22,002 nt of DNA from 2-02-FULL-44-35 sp964629505 (GTDB taxonomy: Bacteria > Patescibacteriota > Minisyncoccia > Phycocordibacterales > DSPV01). This document shows, in pieces, positions 1-6,852 of this stretch (the first letter of the stretch is position 1; each line of letters starts with the position of its first letter). The stretch is taken from positions 1-22,002 of the forward strand of contig CAZVQR010000004.1 in assembly GCA_964629505.1 (NCBI GenBank), in the 5' to 3' direction. The notes beneath the pieces are model-generated. The model had not been told where the DNA came from, did no database searches, and saw only the letters and a program-made list of their open reading frames with translations. The translations under genes were made by a program, and so were the position numbers.

Positions 1-98
1 CGTCCCCATCCAGAGGGTGATCGTCCCTGCCGAATAGAGTGCGCACACTCCCGAAGGCGAAGTCCACGAACTTCGTCCGCAAGTCGGAGCAGTTCGGC
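1..98. other. GC-rich contig edge, possible chimeric join
   Basis: Base composition and codon endings change sharply near 95-100. Before this point nearly every codon of the frame ends in G or C; after it the usual A/T-ending codons of the contig appear. No homologous structure is recognisable. The best reading is an assembly chimera or a misassembled read end, though a real compositional patch is possible. Confidence 0.4.
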
Positions 99-920
99 AA
101 AGAAAAACCAGCCTTTGACGATTTGGAAAAACTTATTCACAAATTGGGCGGTATCGTTTCCGAGGAGGTTTTGCTCAATCATGTCGCTAAAGATAAAAGC
201 ACCCAGCATCATATCGGTTTCCTGTTGGTCTTGGGCGACCCGTTTAAAAGAGAAAAAGAGGACGATGAATTCCATCACCGCTGGTATGTGGATAAAAGTT
301 TGTCCGAAAAAGTCCACGAATCATTGCGCAAACTTTACAAAAATATCGGTGACGACGATTTAGTGCCGGAATCGGAAATCATCTCCTCGTTTTTGGAGCA
401 GGTCAAGGATGTTTCCGAACAATATAAAGACGAAGAAATCGTTAAACGGTGGTTGTCCATTTCCAAAAATATCGGCAAAAATCCGTTGGGCGAATGGGGT
501 AAAACCAGTTCACCGAACATTCGCGCCAAGGGTGTGCGCGATTACGCTTTTTTGGTAATTCGCCGGCACGGCTCGCCGATTCACTTCAAAGAAGTCGCTA
601 AAGCAATAGAGCGGCTTTTTGGCCGTAAAGCTCATGTGGCGACCACTCACAATGAATTAATCAAAGACAAGCGGTTTGTTTTGGTTGGCCGCGGTCTTTA
701 CGCTTTGACCGAATGGGGTTATGTGCCGGGCGTGGTCAAAGATGTCATTCGCCATGTTTTAGGAAAAAATGGAGCATTGACCAAAGAACAAATCATTGAA
801 AAAGTTCTGAAAGAGCGCTATGTCAAAGAAAATACTATTTTAGTTAACCTCCAAAATCCCAAATATTTCAAGCGCGACAAAGAAGGCAAATATACCGCTG
901 TTCCCCAACCGGAGAAGTAG
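39..920 (+). CDS. HARE-HTH / winged-helix DNA-binding protein, N-terminus uncertain
   Basis: Likely a transcription factor that acts with RNA polymerase. Residues about 163-230 read as a HARE-HTH domain (YAFLVIRRHGSPIHFKEVAKAI, then a segment ending VGRGLYALTEWGY), the fold also found in the Firmicutes RNA polymerase delta subunit. Residues 231-285 look like a second winged helix. From memory of the family, CPR relatives carry a sigma-70 region 4-like helix-turn-helix in front of this region; it is absent here. The only start in frame is GTG at 39, and an in-frame TGA lies at 18-20. The first 19 codons nearly all end in G or C, whereas from about position 99 codons take A/T endings like the rest of the contig. 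The first ~100 bases may therefore be a chimeric contig edge and the true N-terminus lost. The family call is fairly sure; the start is doubtful. Confidence 0.7.
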   Translation: MRTLPKAKSTNFVRKSEQFGKEKPAFDDLEKLIHKLGGIVSEEVLLNHVAKDKSTQHHIGFLLVLGDPFKREKEDDEFHHRWYVDKSLSEKVHESLRKLYKNIGDDDLVPESEIISSFLEQVKDVSEQYKDEEIVKRWLSISKNIGKNPLGEWGKTSSPNIRAKGVRDYAFLVIRRHGSPIHFKEVAKAIERLFGRKAHVATTHNELIKDKRFVLVGRGLYALTEWGYVPGVVKDVIRHVLGKNGALTKEQIIEKVLKERYVKENTILVNLQNPKYFKRDKEGKYTAVPQPEK

Positions 921-958
921 CTTTTAGCTTCATTAGCTTACAGCTTCACTAGCTGGAC
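921..958. repeat. short AGCTT-word repeat patch
   Basis: Immediately after the stop of the HARE-HTH gene, the word TAGCTT or AGCTT recurs about five times at spacings of roughly 7-10 nt (TAGCTTTTAGCTTCATTAGC and onward). It is non-coding here. The style matches the short-period repeats at 15796-15835 and inside topA. Confidence 0.5.
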
Positions 959-967
959 CGGATGGTG

Positions 968-993
968 TAAAATATCCTTATTCTCAAGGATAT
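968..993 (+). promoter_or_regulatory. -10 box and RBS-sequestering hairpin before the DUF8128-like gene
   Basis: A TAAAAT box at 968-973 is preceded directly by TG. Positions 972-979 (ATATCCTT) and 986-993 (AAGGATAT) form a perfect 8-bp stem with a 6-nt loop. The right arm contains the Shine-Dalgarno AAGGA (986-990). If the transcript includes both arms, the ribosome site would be masked. The box and the left arm overlap, so a start site at ~980 would remove the left arm; the two readings compete. Confidence 0.35.
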
Positions 994-997
994 GTTT

Positions 998-2218
998 ATG
1001 GAATTTTACGGTCAGACTGGTTTGCAGGTGATTTCAATAATTGCTAATACAGCGGCGTATTGGTTGCCGCCGCTTTTGGCTTACGCTCTTTTGAAAGCTT
1101 GGACCGCTTATGTCCGACTGGATTACATTTACAGCCAGGAGCATCTTTTGCTGGAAATAAAATTACCACGGGAGCTGACCAAATCGCCGCAAGCGATGGA
1201 GATTTTTTTAACTTCACTTTTCTATGAAGGTGGCGAATCCACTTTTATTGAACGTGGTTGGGACGGCAAGACCCGGCCTTGGTGGTCGCTGGAATTGGTG
1301 TCGCTGGAAGGCCAGGTTCATTTTTACATTTGGACCCGGGCATTTTTCAAAAATATGTTGCAGGCCCAACTCTATGCTCAATACCCGTCGGTGGAAATTC
1401 ACGAAGTTAACGATTACACTCGCGGCGTTTATTACGATAATAAAACGATGTCAATGTGGGGCTGTTATTTTGCCAAGGACCCGAAAAAACCTTATGCCTA
1501 TCCAATAAAAACTTATATTGATTACGGTTTGGATAAAACTAACATCGAAGAAGAAGAGAAGGTGGAACCGATGGCGGCAGTTTTGGAATATTTAAGTTCC
1601 GTCGGCAAAGGTGAGCAGATTTGGCTTCAGATTATTGTTAGAGCGCACCGCAAAGAGAAACCGATTCCCGATTTGGTTTTTGGCAAAACCGATTGGAAAG
1701 ACGCCGCCAAGAAAGAAATTGATAAAATAATGAAACGCGACAAGAAACCGGTGGAAGGTCAGTTCAATTTCGGCGAATTTTTGTTGACCAAAGGCGAACG
1801 AACTTTGGTGGAAGCGATGGAGCGCAATACTGGCAAGTTACCTTTTGATTGCGGTATTCGCGGTTTGTATATTGCTCGGAACGAAAATTTCAACGCCATT
1901 GCGATTCCCGGTTTAATCGGCAGTTTTCGCCAATACAGCGCTCGGGACCTAAACGGCATAGCTTTTTACGATTGGACTGATTTTGATTATCCGTGGCAAG
2001 ATTTTCGTGATATGAGAAAAGATTATATGAAACGAAAAATTCTCGCCGCTTACAAATCGCGCTCTTTTTTCCACGAGCCTTATAAGAAAAAGCATTTTGT
2101 TTTGAGCAGCGAGGAATTGGCGACGATTTTCCATTTGCCGGGCAAGGCGGTGGAAACGCCGTCTCTGAATCGGGTGGTTTCTCGAAAAGCCGAAGCGCCA
2201 GCCAATTTACCAATATGA
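998..2218 (+). CDS. DUF8128-like membrane protein, putative T4SS-like ATPase partner
   Basis: A protein of about 406 residues with one N-terminal membrane segment (roughly residues 12-35: VISIIANTAAYWLPPLLAYALL) followed by a large soluble domain. The C-terminal signature ELATIFHLPGKAVETPSLNR and the overall length resemble the DUF8128 family, which in CPR genomes often stands near VirB4/TraD-like secretion ATPases. No such ATPase lies in this window, so that link comes from memory of the family. An ATG at 992 is possible, but the Shine-Dalgarno AAGGA at 986-990 is 7 nt from the ATG at 998 and only 1 nt from 992, so 998 is preferred. The stop overlaps the mltG start (ATGA, 4 nt), which points to coupled translation. 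Function is otherwise unknown. Confidence 0.75.
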   Translation: MEFYGQTGLQVISIIANTAAYWLPPLLAYALLKAWTAYVRLDYIYSQEHLLLEIKLPRELTKSPQAMEIFLTSLFYEGGESTFIERGWDGKTRPWWSLELVSLEGQVHFYIWTRAFFKNMLQAQLYAQYPSVEIHEVNDYTRGVYYDNKTMSMWGCYFAKDPKKPYAYPIKTYIDYGLDKTNIEEEEKVEPMAAVLEYLSSVGKGEQIWLQIIVRAHRKEKPIPDLVFGKTDWKDAAKKEIDKIMKRDKKPVEGQFNFGEFLLTKGERTLVEAMERNTGKLPFDCGIRGLYIARNENFNAIAIPGLIGSFRQYSARDLNGIAFYDWTDFDYPWQDFRDMRKDYMKRKILAAYKSRSFFHEPYKKKHFVLSSEELATIFHLPGKAVETPSLNRVVSRKAEAPANLPI

Positions 2219-3171
2219 AATTTAAAAAATATCTTCTGGACTGGCGTTATTTCCTCATGGTTTTTTTTATTTTAGCAATCCTCGGTTATTTTTTTATTTA
2301 TCAGCCGGTTAATTTCCCGCTCCACACTTTGGTGTCGGTGGAGAAAGGCGTAACCATCGGACAAACCGCCGATTTTCTTGAACAAAAAAATTTCATCTCC
2401 TCGTCTTTTTGGTTTGTCGCTTTGAATCGGTTGTTGAGCGGCGGCCGCGGGGTTTTGGCGGGCGACTATTATTTTGATAAGCGGCAAAGTTTATTTACCG
2501 TTAGTCGACGGTTAGCGCGGGGCGATTTTGGTTTGACACCGGTGGTTGTCTTTATTCCCGAAGGCAGTTCCATAAAAGAAATCGCGGTAATTTTGGAAAA
2601 AACTTTACCGTCTTTTGCTCAAGAAAAATTTCTTGCTGAAGCGCAAGCTAAAGAAGGTTATCTTTTTCCCGACACTTATTATTTTCCGCCTAATATTAAG
2701 CCGGCTGCCGTTATTGCCGCGATGGAAAAAAATTTCAACGACAAACTAACCACCCTAAACGAAAAAATATCGGCTTTCGGCAAGTCGCTGAAAGAAGTGG
2801 TGATTATGGCGTCGCTTTTGGAAGAAGAAGCGCGGCAATTGGAAACGAAACAAATGATTGCCGGCATTCTTTGGAAACGTCTTAAAATAAATATGCCGCT
2901 TCAAGTGGATTCCAGTTTTCAATATGTTAACGGCAAGAATACTTTTACTTTGACTCTGGACGATTTAAAAATTGATTCGCCCTATAATACTTATTTTTAC
3001 AAAGGTTTGCCACCGACACCGATTTCCAATCCCGGCTTGGATTCCATTATTGCCGCTATTACACCAACGGACAGTAAGTATCTTTACTTTCTCACCGGCA
3101 AAGACGGCAATATGCGCTACGCTATCACTCACGACGAGCATGTGGCGAATAAAGAAAAATATTTAAGATAG
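2215..3171 (+). CDS. mltG: endolytic murein transglycosylase MltG (YceG family)
   Basis: Cuts nascent glycan strands in the periplasm or outer wall zone and so ends peptidoglycan chain growth. The 318 residues give a short cytoplasmic start, a membrane helix at about 13-29, a LysM-like region (38-110, including VSVEKGVTIGQTADFL), and the catalytic YceG domain. EGYLFPDTY (147-155) is a hallmark of the family. ASLLEEEA holds the expected catalytic glutamate, E203, which aligns with the ASIVE glutamate of E. coli MltG. The end, LPPTPISNPGLDSIIAAITP followed by YLYFLTGKDG, is also typical. Its start overlaps the previous gene by 4 nt, so the two are probably one operon. No terminator is obvious after it. 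Confident. Confidence 0.95.
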   Translation: MKFKKYLLDWRYFLMVFFILAILGYFFIYQPVNFPLHTLVSVEKGVTIGQTADFLEQKNFISSSFWFVALNRLLSGGRGVLAGDYYFDKRQSLFTVSRRLARGDFGLTPVVVFIPEGSSIKEIAVILEKTLPSFAQEKFLAEAQAKEGYLFPDTYYFPPNIKPAAVIAAMEKNFNDKLTTLNEKISAFGKSLKEVVIMASLLEEEARQLETKQMIAGILWKRLKINMPLQVDSSFQYVNGKNTFTLTLDDLKIDSPYNTYFYKGLPPTPISNPGLDSIIAAITPTDSKYLYFLTGKDGNMRYAITHDEHVANKEKYLR

Positions 3172-3191
3172 TTTTTAAGCGTGTGCCGTTG

Positions 3192-3197
3192 TATAAT
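3192..3197 (+). promoter_or_regulatory. candidate -10 box (TATAAT) for the NYN gene
   Basis: A perfect TATAAT lies 51 nt before the NYN start codon, just after mltG. The T-rich stretch at 3172-3177 is too close for a good -35. No Shine-Dalgarno is visible before 3249, so the start is supported mainly by the reading frame. Confidence 0.4.
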
Positions 3198-3248
3198 CAA
3201 AGTAGAAAATTTAAATTATTACTAAATTTTGAAAATAGTTTATAAAGT

Positions 3249-3752
3249 ATGAAAAATTCTGGAAATAATTACGCTTTTATAGATAGCCAGAATCTCAATC
3301 TTGGCATCCAGAAGCTTGGGTGGAAATTGGATTACAGAAAATTCCGAGTATATTTGAAAGAAAAATACAATGTGGAACGGGCTTATATGTTTATCGGTTT
3401 TGTTTCACTTAATCAGAAGCTCTATGACAAATTACAAGAAGCGGGTTTTTTCTTGAAATTTAAGCCGACCATTCCGGACGAAAATGGCAAGATAAAAGGA
3501 AACATTGATGCTGATTTGGTTTTACAGGCAATGATTGATTATAAAAATTACGATAAAGCTATTATCGTATCAAGCGACGGAGATTTTTATTCTCTTACGC
3601 AATATCTTTACGAAGAAGGTAAATTGGAAGTCGTGTTAAGCCCTGACAGGAAGCATTGCTCGGGGCTTCTTAAGCAATCCGGAAAAGAAAAAATGTGGTA
3701 TATGAATGATTTAAAAAATAAGTTAGAATATAAAAAGAAAAGCACTGCTTAA
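3249..3752 (+). CDS. NYN-domain (LabA/PIN-like) putative RNase
   Basis: A 167-residue protein that is almost entirely one NYN domain, a PIN-like metal-dependent nuclease fold. The acidic residues expected for metal binding are visible: D12 in FIDSQNL, D87 and D89 in GNIDADL, and D110 and D112 in SSDGDF. The order NxxxG, K-G-x-(I/V)-D-x-D, S-D-G-D is that of LabA/DUF88 proteins. The natural substrate is not deducible; the family processes RNA. It stands alone, with its own candidate -10 box upstream and a terminator hairpin overlapping its stop codon. No toxin-antitoxin partner is adjacent. Domain call confident, role unknown. Confidence 0.88.
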   Translation: MKNSGNNYAFIDSQNLNLGIQKLGWKLDYRKFRVYLKEKYNVERAYMFIGFVSLNQKLYDKLQEAGFFLKFKPTIPDENGKIKGNIDADLVLQAMIDYKNYDKAIIVSSDGDFYSLTQYLYEEGKLEVVLSPDRKHCSGLLKQSGKEKMWYMNDLKNKLEYKKKSTA

Positions 3753-3778
3753 GGACGAAACCTTACGCCGTGCTTTTC
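3737..3778 (+). terminator. terminator hairpin overlapping the NYN stop codon
   Basis: GAAAAGCAC (3737-3745) pairs with GTGCTTTTC (3770-3778), and an inner AAGG/CCTT pair closes the loop. The T run is short (TTTT within the arm), so it may be a modest terminator. Confidence 0.5.
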
Positions 3779-3886
3779 CCTAGAAATACAAGGTAATGTT
3801 AGCAAGTAATGAGTTTATGTCAAGTAGTTTATACACAGGTGATTTGAGGTTTATCAATCAAAGATAAATAATTAAAGCCGAAAAAG

Positions 3887-3919
3887 AAAAAACCGAGCGC
3901 GCGATATTCGTGGGCTCGG
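3887..3919 (-). terminator. intrinsic terminator of the 91-aa minus-strand gene
   Basis: On the minus strand CCGAGC (3919-3914) pairs with GCTCGG (3898-3893), followed by six T (3892-3887). It lies 20 nt past the stop of the small minus-strand gene. Confidence 0.6.
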
Positions 3920-3939
3920 CGTAAGAAATTGACGCTATT

Positions 3940-4215
3940 TCAAATTGTGTTGAACAATTGGATGAGTAAGTGCGTCTGGTACAAACCGTTGATTAAAGTT
4001 GCCATTTTTGGCACCACTTTACCAACAGACCTTTTGTTTTTAGCTTCAACTGACAGCAGATGAAGCACTTCGATGAACTGCTCTTCCTCAAGACTGGTTT
4101 CCGGATCAATAAGCTGATTTACCTGATGGATAATTGCCGCCAGATGAGGTTTGTGTTTAAAGTATTCTTCTTCTAGTTTGTAGAGCTCCGATTTTACCGA
4201 GTGTCTTTTTTTCAT
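3940..4215 (-). CDS. hypothetical 91-aa protein
   Basis: I do not recognise a family. The product is 91 residues, with a basic start (MKKRHSVKSE) and then mainly predicted helix rich in Leu, Glu and His, with no membrane segment and no cysteine. Support for it being real comes from its own downstream terminator (3887-3919) and its position divergent from mnmA, sharing a 56-nt gap. No clear Shine-Dalgarno precedes the ATG. It could be an acquired single-gene unit. Confidence 0.55.
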   Translation of the reverse strand: MKKRHSVKSELYKLEEEYFKHKPHLAAIIHQVNQLIDPETSLEEEQFIEVLHLLSVEAKNKRSVGKVVPKMATLINGLYQTHLLIQLFNTI

Positions 4216-4271
4216 TTATGTGCTGGGTGTGTTGTTTGCTTTTGTTCCAAAATTAAATTAACATTTAGTTT

Positions 4272-5387
4272 GTGAATAGTCAATTAGCAAAAAAGAAAAA
4301 GGTTTTTGTTGGCTTATCGGGCGGAGTGGATTCGTCGGTGAGCGTGGCGTTGTTGAAGAAACAAGGCTATGAAGTGTTTGGTGTTTTCATTAAGGGTTGG
4401 CATCCGGATTGGGGGACTTGCGGTTGGCGGGAAGACCGTTTGGACGCCATGCGAGTTTGCGCCCATTTGGGAATTCCTTTTCGCGATTTGGATTTGTCGC
4501 GAGAATATAAAAAGGAAGTAGTTGATTACATGGTCAGTGAATACAAAGTTGGTCGGACGCCCAATCCTGATGTGATGTGCAATCGCTATATCAAATTCGG
4601 CGCGTTTTTTGATTACGCTGTGAAAAACGGTGCGGATTTTGTTGCCACTGGACATTACGCTCGCGTGGAACACGACACCAATACACGAATGTTTGCGAAT
4701 GACACGAATAAAGACCAGACATACTTTTTATGGACTTTGACCCAACGAGAACTTTCGCGGACGCTTTTTCCAATTGGTCATCTTATAAAACCGGAAGTTA
4801 GGAAGCTCGCCAAGAAATTTGGTTTACCAACGGTCGAGAAAAAAGACAGCCAAGGTTTGTGTTTCGTCGGCAAAGTGGATTTGCCGGATTTTCTTTCGCA
4901 TTTTTTGAAACCAAAGCGCGGAAAAGTGCTACTTGAAAATGGAAAAGTTATTGGCTGGCACACCGGCGCGTTTTTTCTGACCATTGGCCAGCGGCATGGT
5001 TTTACCATTACTAAAAAAACTCCCGCTGACGCGCCTTATTACATTGTTGCCAAAGATATTAAGAAAAATACCATTACCGTTTCGCAAAAAACCGAAAGGC
5101 CGAACCTTTCGGGGTCGGTAATCTTGTGCGATGTTAATTGGATATCGAATGACTTGGGAGCCGGACTCCCAAGTGGGAGTCCGGCTCCCAAGTTTCCTTT
5201 GTTAGCAAGATTCCGCTACCGCCAGCCGTTGCAAGCAGTTAGCTTGGAAAGGTTAAACCTTAAATCTGTAAAAAGGTTTAACCTTAAGGTCATATTCCAA
5301 AATCCTCAATCTGCTATCGCCCCCGGCCAGTCGCTGGTCATTTATTCAAAGAAAGGCGAATGTCTTGGCGGCGGAATTATTGTATAA
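4272..5387 (+). CDS. mnmA: tRNA-specific 2-thiouridylase MnmA
   Basis: Uses ATP and a sulfur donor to thiolate uridine 34 of tRNAs for Lys, Glu and Gln. The PP-loop SGGVDSS is at 16-22. The two catalytic cysteines are C103 (in DVMCNRYIKFG) and C197 (in SQGLCFVG). GHYAR and TIGQRHG are further family blocks, and the C-terminal beta barrel ends PGQSLVIY. Length is 371 aa, normal for the family. The start is GTG at 4272; no ATG is nearby. Two palindromes are read in frame in the C-terminal part. One at 5152-5193 supplies about 14 extra residues (around LGAGLPSGSPAPKF), between the usual DVNWIS and the RFRYRQP block. The other, at 5249-5285, encodes ERLNLKSVKRFNLK. Both seem to be insertions tolerated in surface loops. 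Confidence 0.95.
   Translation: MNSQLAKKKKVFVGLSGGVDSSVSVALLKKQGYEVFGVFIKGWHPDWGTCGWREDRLDAMRVCAHLGIPFRDLDLSREYKKEVVDYMVSEYKVGRTPNPDVMCNRYIKFGAFFDYAVKNGADFVATGHYARVEHDTNTRMFANDTNKDQTYFLWTLTQRELSRTLFPIGHLIKPEVRKLAKKFGLPTVEKKDSQGLCFVGKVDLPDFLSHFLKPKRGKVLLENGKVIGWHTGAFFLTIGQRHGFTITKKTPADAPYYIVAKDIKKNTITVSQKTERPNLSGSVILCDVNWISNDLGAGLPSGSPAPKFPLLARFRYRQPLQAVSLERLNLKSVKRFNLKVIFQNPQSAIAPGQSLVIYSKKGECLGGGIIV
5152..5193. repeat. 42-nt perfect inverted repeat inserted in frame in mnmA
   Basis: Two 20-nt arms (5152-5171 and 5174-5193) are exact reverse complements around a 2-nt centre. The length is 14 codons, so the frame is kept. Each half starts or ends with ACTTGGGAG / CTCCCAAGT, the same arms as the repeat at 12005-12027 in miaA. 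Confidence 0.9.
5249..5285. repeat. second palindrome inside mnmA
   Basis: AAGGTTAAACCTT (5249-5261) and AAGGTTTAACCTT (5273-5285) are exact reverse complements separated by 11 nt. Each arm is nearly self-complementary as well. It is translated in frame near the MnmA C-terminus. Confidence 0.8.
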
Positions 5388-5394
5388 TGTCAGG
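5383..5394 (+). promoter_or_regulatory. TATAAT box 6 nt before ATG (leaderless-type start)
   Basis: TATAAT at 5383-5388 overlaps the mnmA stop codon and ends 6 nt before the ATG at 5395. A start of transcription 6-7 nt after the box would fall on the ATG itself. There is no good Shine-Dalgarno. Confidence 0.55.
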
Positions 5395-6231
5395 ATGTTT
5401 CGGCAGGGAATTTTGATAACTAAAGCTAATGGCAAAGTAGAGCCGTTTGATTATCGCAAATTGGAAAAGTCGTTGAAAAAATCCGGCGCTTCGTTGCCGT
5501 TGGTACAAAAAATTGCCGCTAAGGTGGAGCAGGAAATTCACGAGGGCGCCAGCACCAGTTTGATTTACCAGCGGGCCCATCGGCTTTTGAGCGAAACCGA
5601 AAAACACTCGGCGGCGCGTTACTCCCTGCGCCGCGCTTTACTGGGTCTTGGGCCCACCGGTTTCCCTTTTGAAAAATTCGTCGGCAAGATTTTCAAAGCC
5701 AAAGGTTTTCAGGTTTTGAACGACCAAATAGTTAAAGGTAATTGCGCCGAACATGAGATTGATGTGATTGCTTGGAATGAAAAAAAATTGTTGATGGCCG
5801 AATTGAAATTTCATAATCAAATTGGCGAGAAAACCGACCTCAAGGTGGCGCTTTATGTCAAAGCGCGGTTTGACGATTTACTTGAGCAATATTTTGATTA
5901 CGGTCGGCGGCGGCAATTGGATGAGGGTTGGCTGATAACCAACACCAAATTCAGTCAGAGCGCCATCAGCTACGGTTTGTGCGCCAAAGTGGCGATGATT
6001 GGTTGGAGTTATCCAGTCAAGGGTAATTTACAGGAATTGATTGAGAGCACTCATTTACACCCGATTACTTGCCTGACGACGCTTGGCATTTCGGAAAAAC
6101 AAAATCTTTTGCAAAACGGCGTGGTGCTTTGTCAAGAAGTGAAGGCCGACGCTGGCCCCTTGAAATTTATCGGTTTGAATGATGAAAAAATTAAAATGGT
6201 GCGTGATGAAGCGACGCTCTTGTGCGAATAA
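5395..6231 (+). CDS. ATP-cone domain fused to a PD-(D/E)XK restriction-type nuclease
   Basis: A 278-residue protein. Residues ~4-85 read as an ATP-cone, the nucleotide-sensing domain better known from ribonucleotide reductases and NrdR (ITKANGKVEPFDYRKLEKSL start). Residues ~90-180 form a Mrr/type IV restriction-like nuclease: FEKFVGKIFKAKGFQV, then HEIDVIAW with D123, then MAELKFH with E136 and K138, giving the D...ExK triad. The C-terminal third has no clear match. I place the start at ATG 5395, not an upstream in-frame codon, because of the -10 box just before it. A possible job is nucleotide-controlled DNA cleavage or repair, but this is inference. No methyltransferase is nearby, which argues against classic restriction-modification. 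Confidence 0.82.
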   Translation: MFRQGILITKANGKVEPFDYRKLEKSLKKSGASLPLVQKIAAKVEQEIHEGASTSLIYQRAHRLLSETEKHSAARYSLRRALLGLGPTGFPFEKFVGKIFKAKGFQVLNDQIVKGNCAEHEIDVIAWNEKKLLMAELKFHNQIGEKTDLKVALYVKARFDDLLEQYFDYGRRRQLDEGWLITNTKFSQSAISYGLCAKVAMIGWSYPVKGNLQELIESTHLHPITCLTTLGISEKQNLLQNGVVLCQEVKADAGPLKFIGLNDEKIKMVRDEATLLCE

Positions 6232-6242
6232 AGGACTTGCGC

Positions 6243-6248
6243 TATATT
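6243..6248 (+). promoter_or_regulatory. candidate -10 box (TATATT)
   Basis: TATATT lies 29 nt before the ATG at 6278, with TTGCGC-like bases just upstream. It would give a leader of about 22 nt. Weak support. Confidence 0.3.
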
Positions 6249-6277
6249 GCCCAGAGAATTATTAAATAAAAAACACC

Positions 6278-6829
6278 ATGAATAATTTCAATAAAAATTT
6301 GCCCTACACTCCGCCGGTTCAGCCAGCGGCGCCGAAAAGCGAATTGAGCACTTATATTATAATCGCTGTCATCGCTTTTGCTTTGGGTTTGGGTAGCGGT
6401 TGGTTGTGGACGCAGAAGAATGTCACATCAGACGGCGAAGTAAAAGACAAAAAAACCGCCGATAATGCCGATAAAGAAACCAATCAAACGCCAATAGGGA
6501 ATTTAACCGGCGATAATTCAATTTCAGTAAAAGAACAAACGGCTGGCATTGAAGTGGTGGTGGAGCAGGTAGTTTTGACGAATATGGCTTGGGTGGTGAT
6601 TCACGAAGACGATGGAACTGGAAAGCCGGGAAAAATTTTAGGCGCCCAGCTTTTTGATGCTGGCACTGGGGCAGGCAAGGTAGAACTTTTGCGCGGCACA
6701 ATGGCTGGTGGCAATTACTTCGCCATGCTTCACGCCGACAACGGCGACCGCGCCTTTGACCCGAAATTAGATATGCCGATTCTTGACGCTTCCAGCCAGC
6801 CGATTATGGCGACTTTTAAAGTTAACTAA
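6278..6829 (+). CDS. membrane-anchored DUF7282-like extracellular protein
   Basis: A 183-residue protein with a Pro-rich cytoplasmic start, one membrane helix at about 24-44 (STYIIIAVIAFALGLGSGWL), a charged linker (50-78), and a C-terminal beta-rich domain (about 83-182). The domain words WVVIHEDDGTGKPGKILG and YFAMLHADNGDRAFDPKLD match the DUF7282 family known from archaea and CPR. The orientation implied is cytoplasm to outside, so the domain probably sits on the cell surface, perhaps binding metal or another ligand through its many acidic residues; that is a guess. It is spaced 46 nt from the previous gene and 23 nt from the next. Confidence 0.75.
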   Translation: MNNFNKNLPYTPPVQPAAPKSELSTYIIIAVIAFALGLGSGWLWTQKNVTSDGEVKDKKTADNADKETNQTPIGNLTGDNSISVKEQTAGIEVVVEQVVLTNMAWVVIHEDDGTGKPGKILGAQLFDAGTGAGKVELLRGTMAGGNYFAMLHADNGDRAFDPKLDMPILDASSQPIMATFKVN

Positions 6830-6837
6830 AAATTCTG

Positions 6838-6852
6838 TGATAGAATGTCGGT
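6838..6852 (+). promoter_or_regulatory. extended -10 box 6 nt before ATG
   Basis: TGATAGAAT (6838-6846) is an extended -10 (TG-N-TAGAAT) ending 6 nt before the ATG at 6853. It gives the same geometry as at 5383, 10746 and 21139. Confidence 0.5.

Noticed and set aside
3779..3886. Possible small RNA between the two terminators
   Set aside because: AT-rich, with no promoter-like pair or stable fold beyond the flanking terminators.
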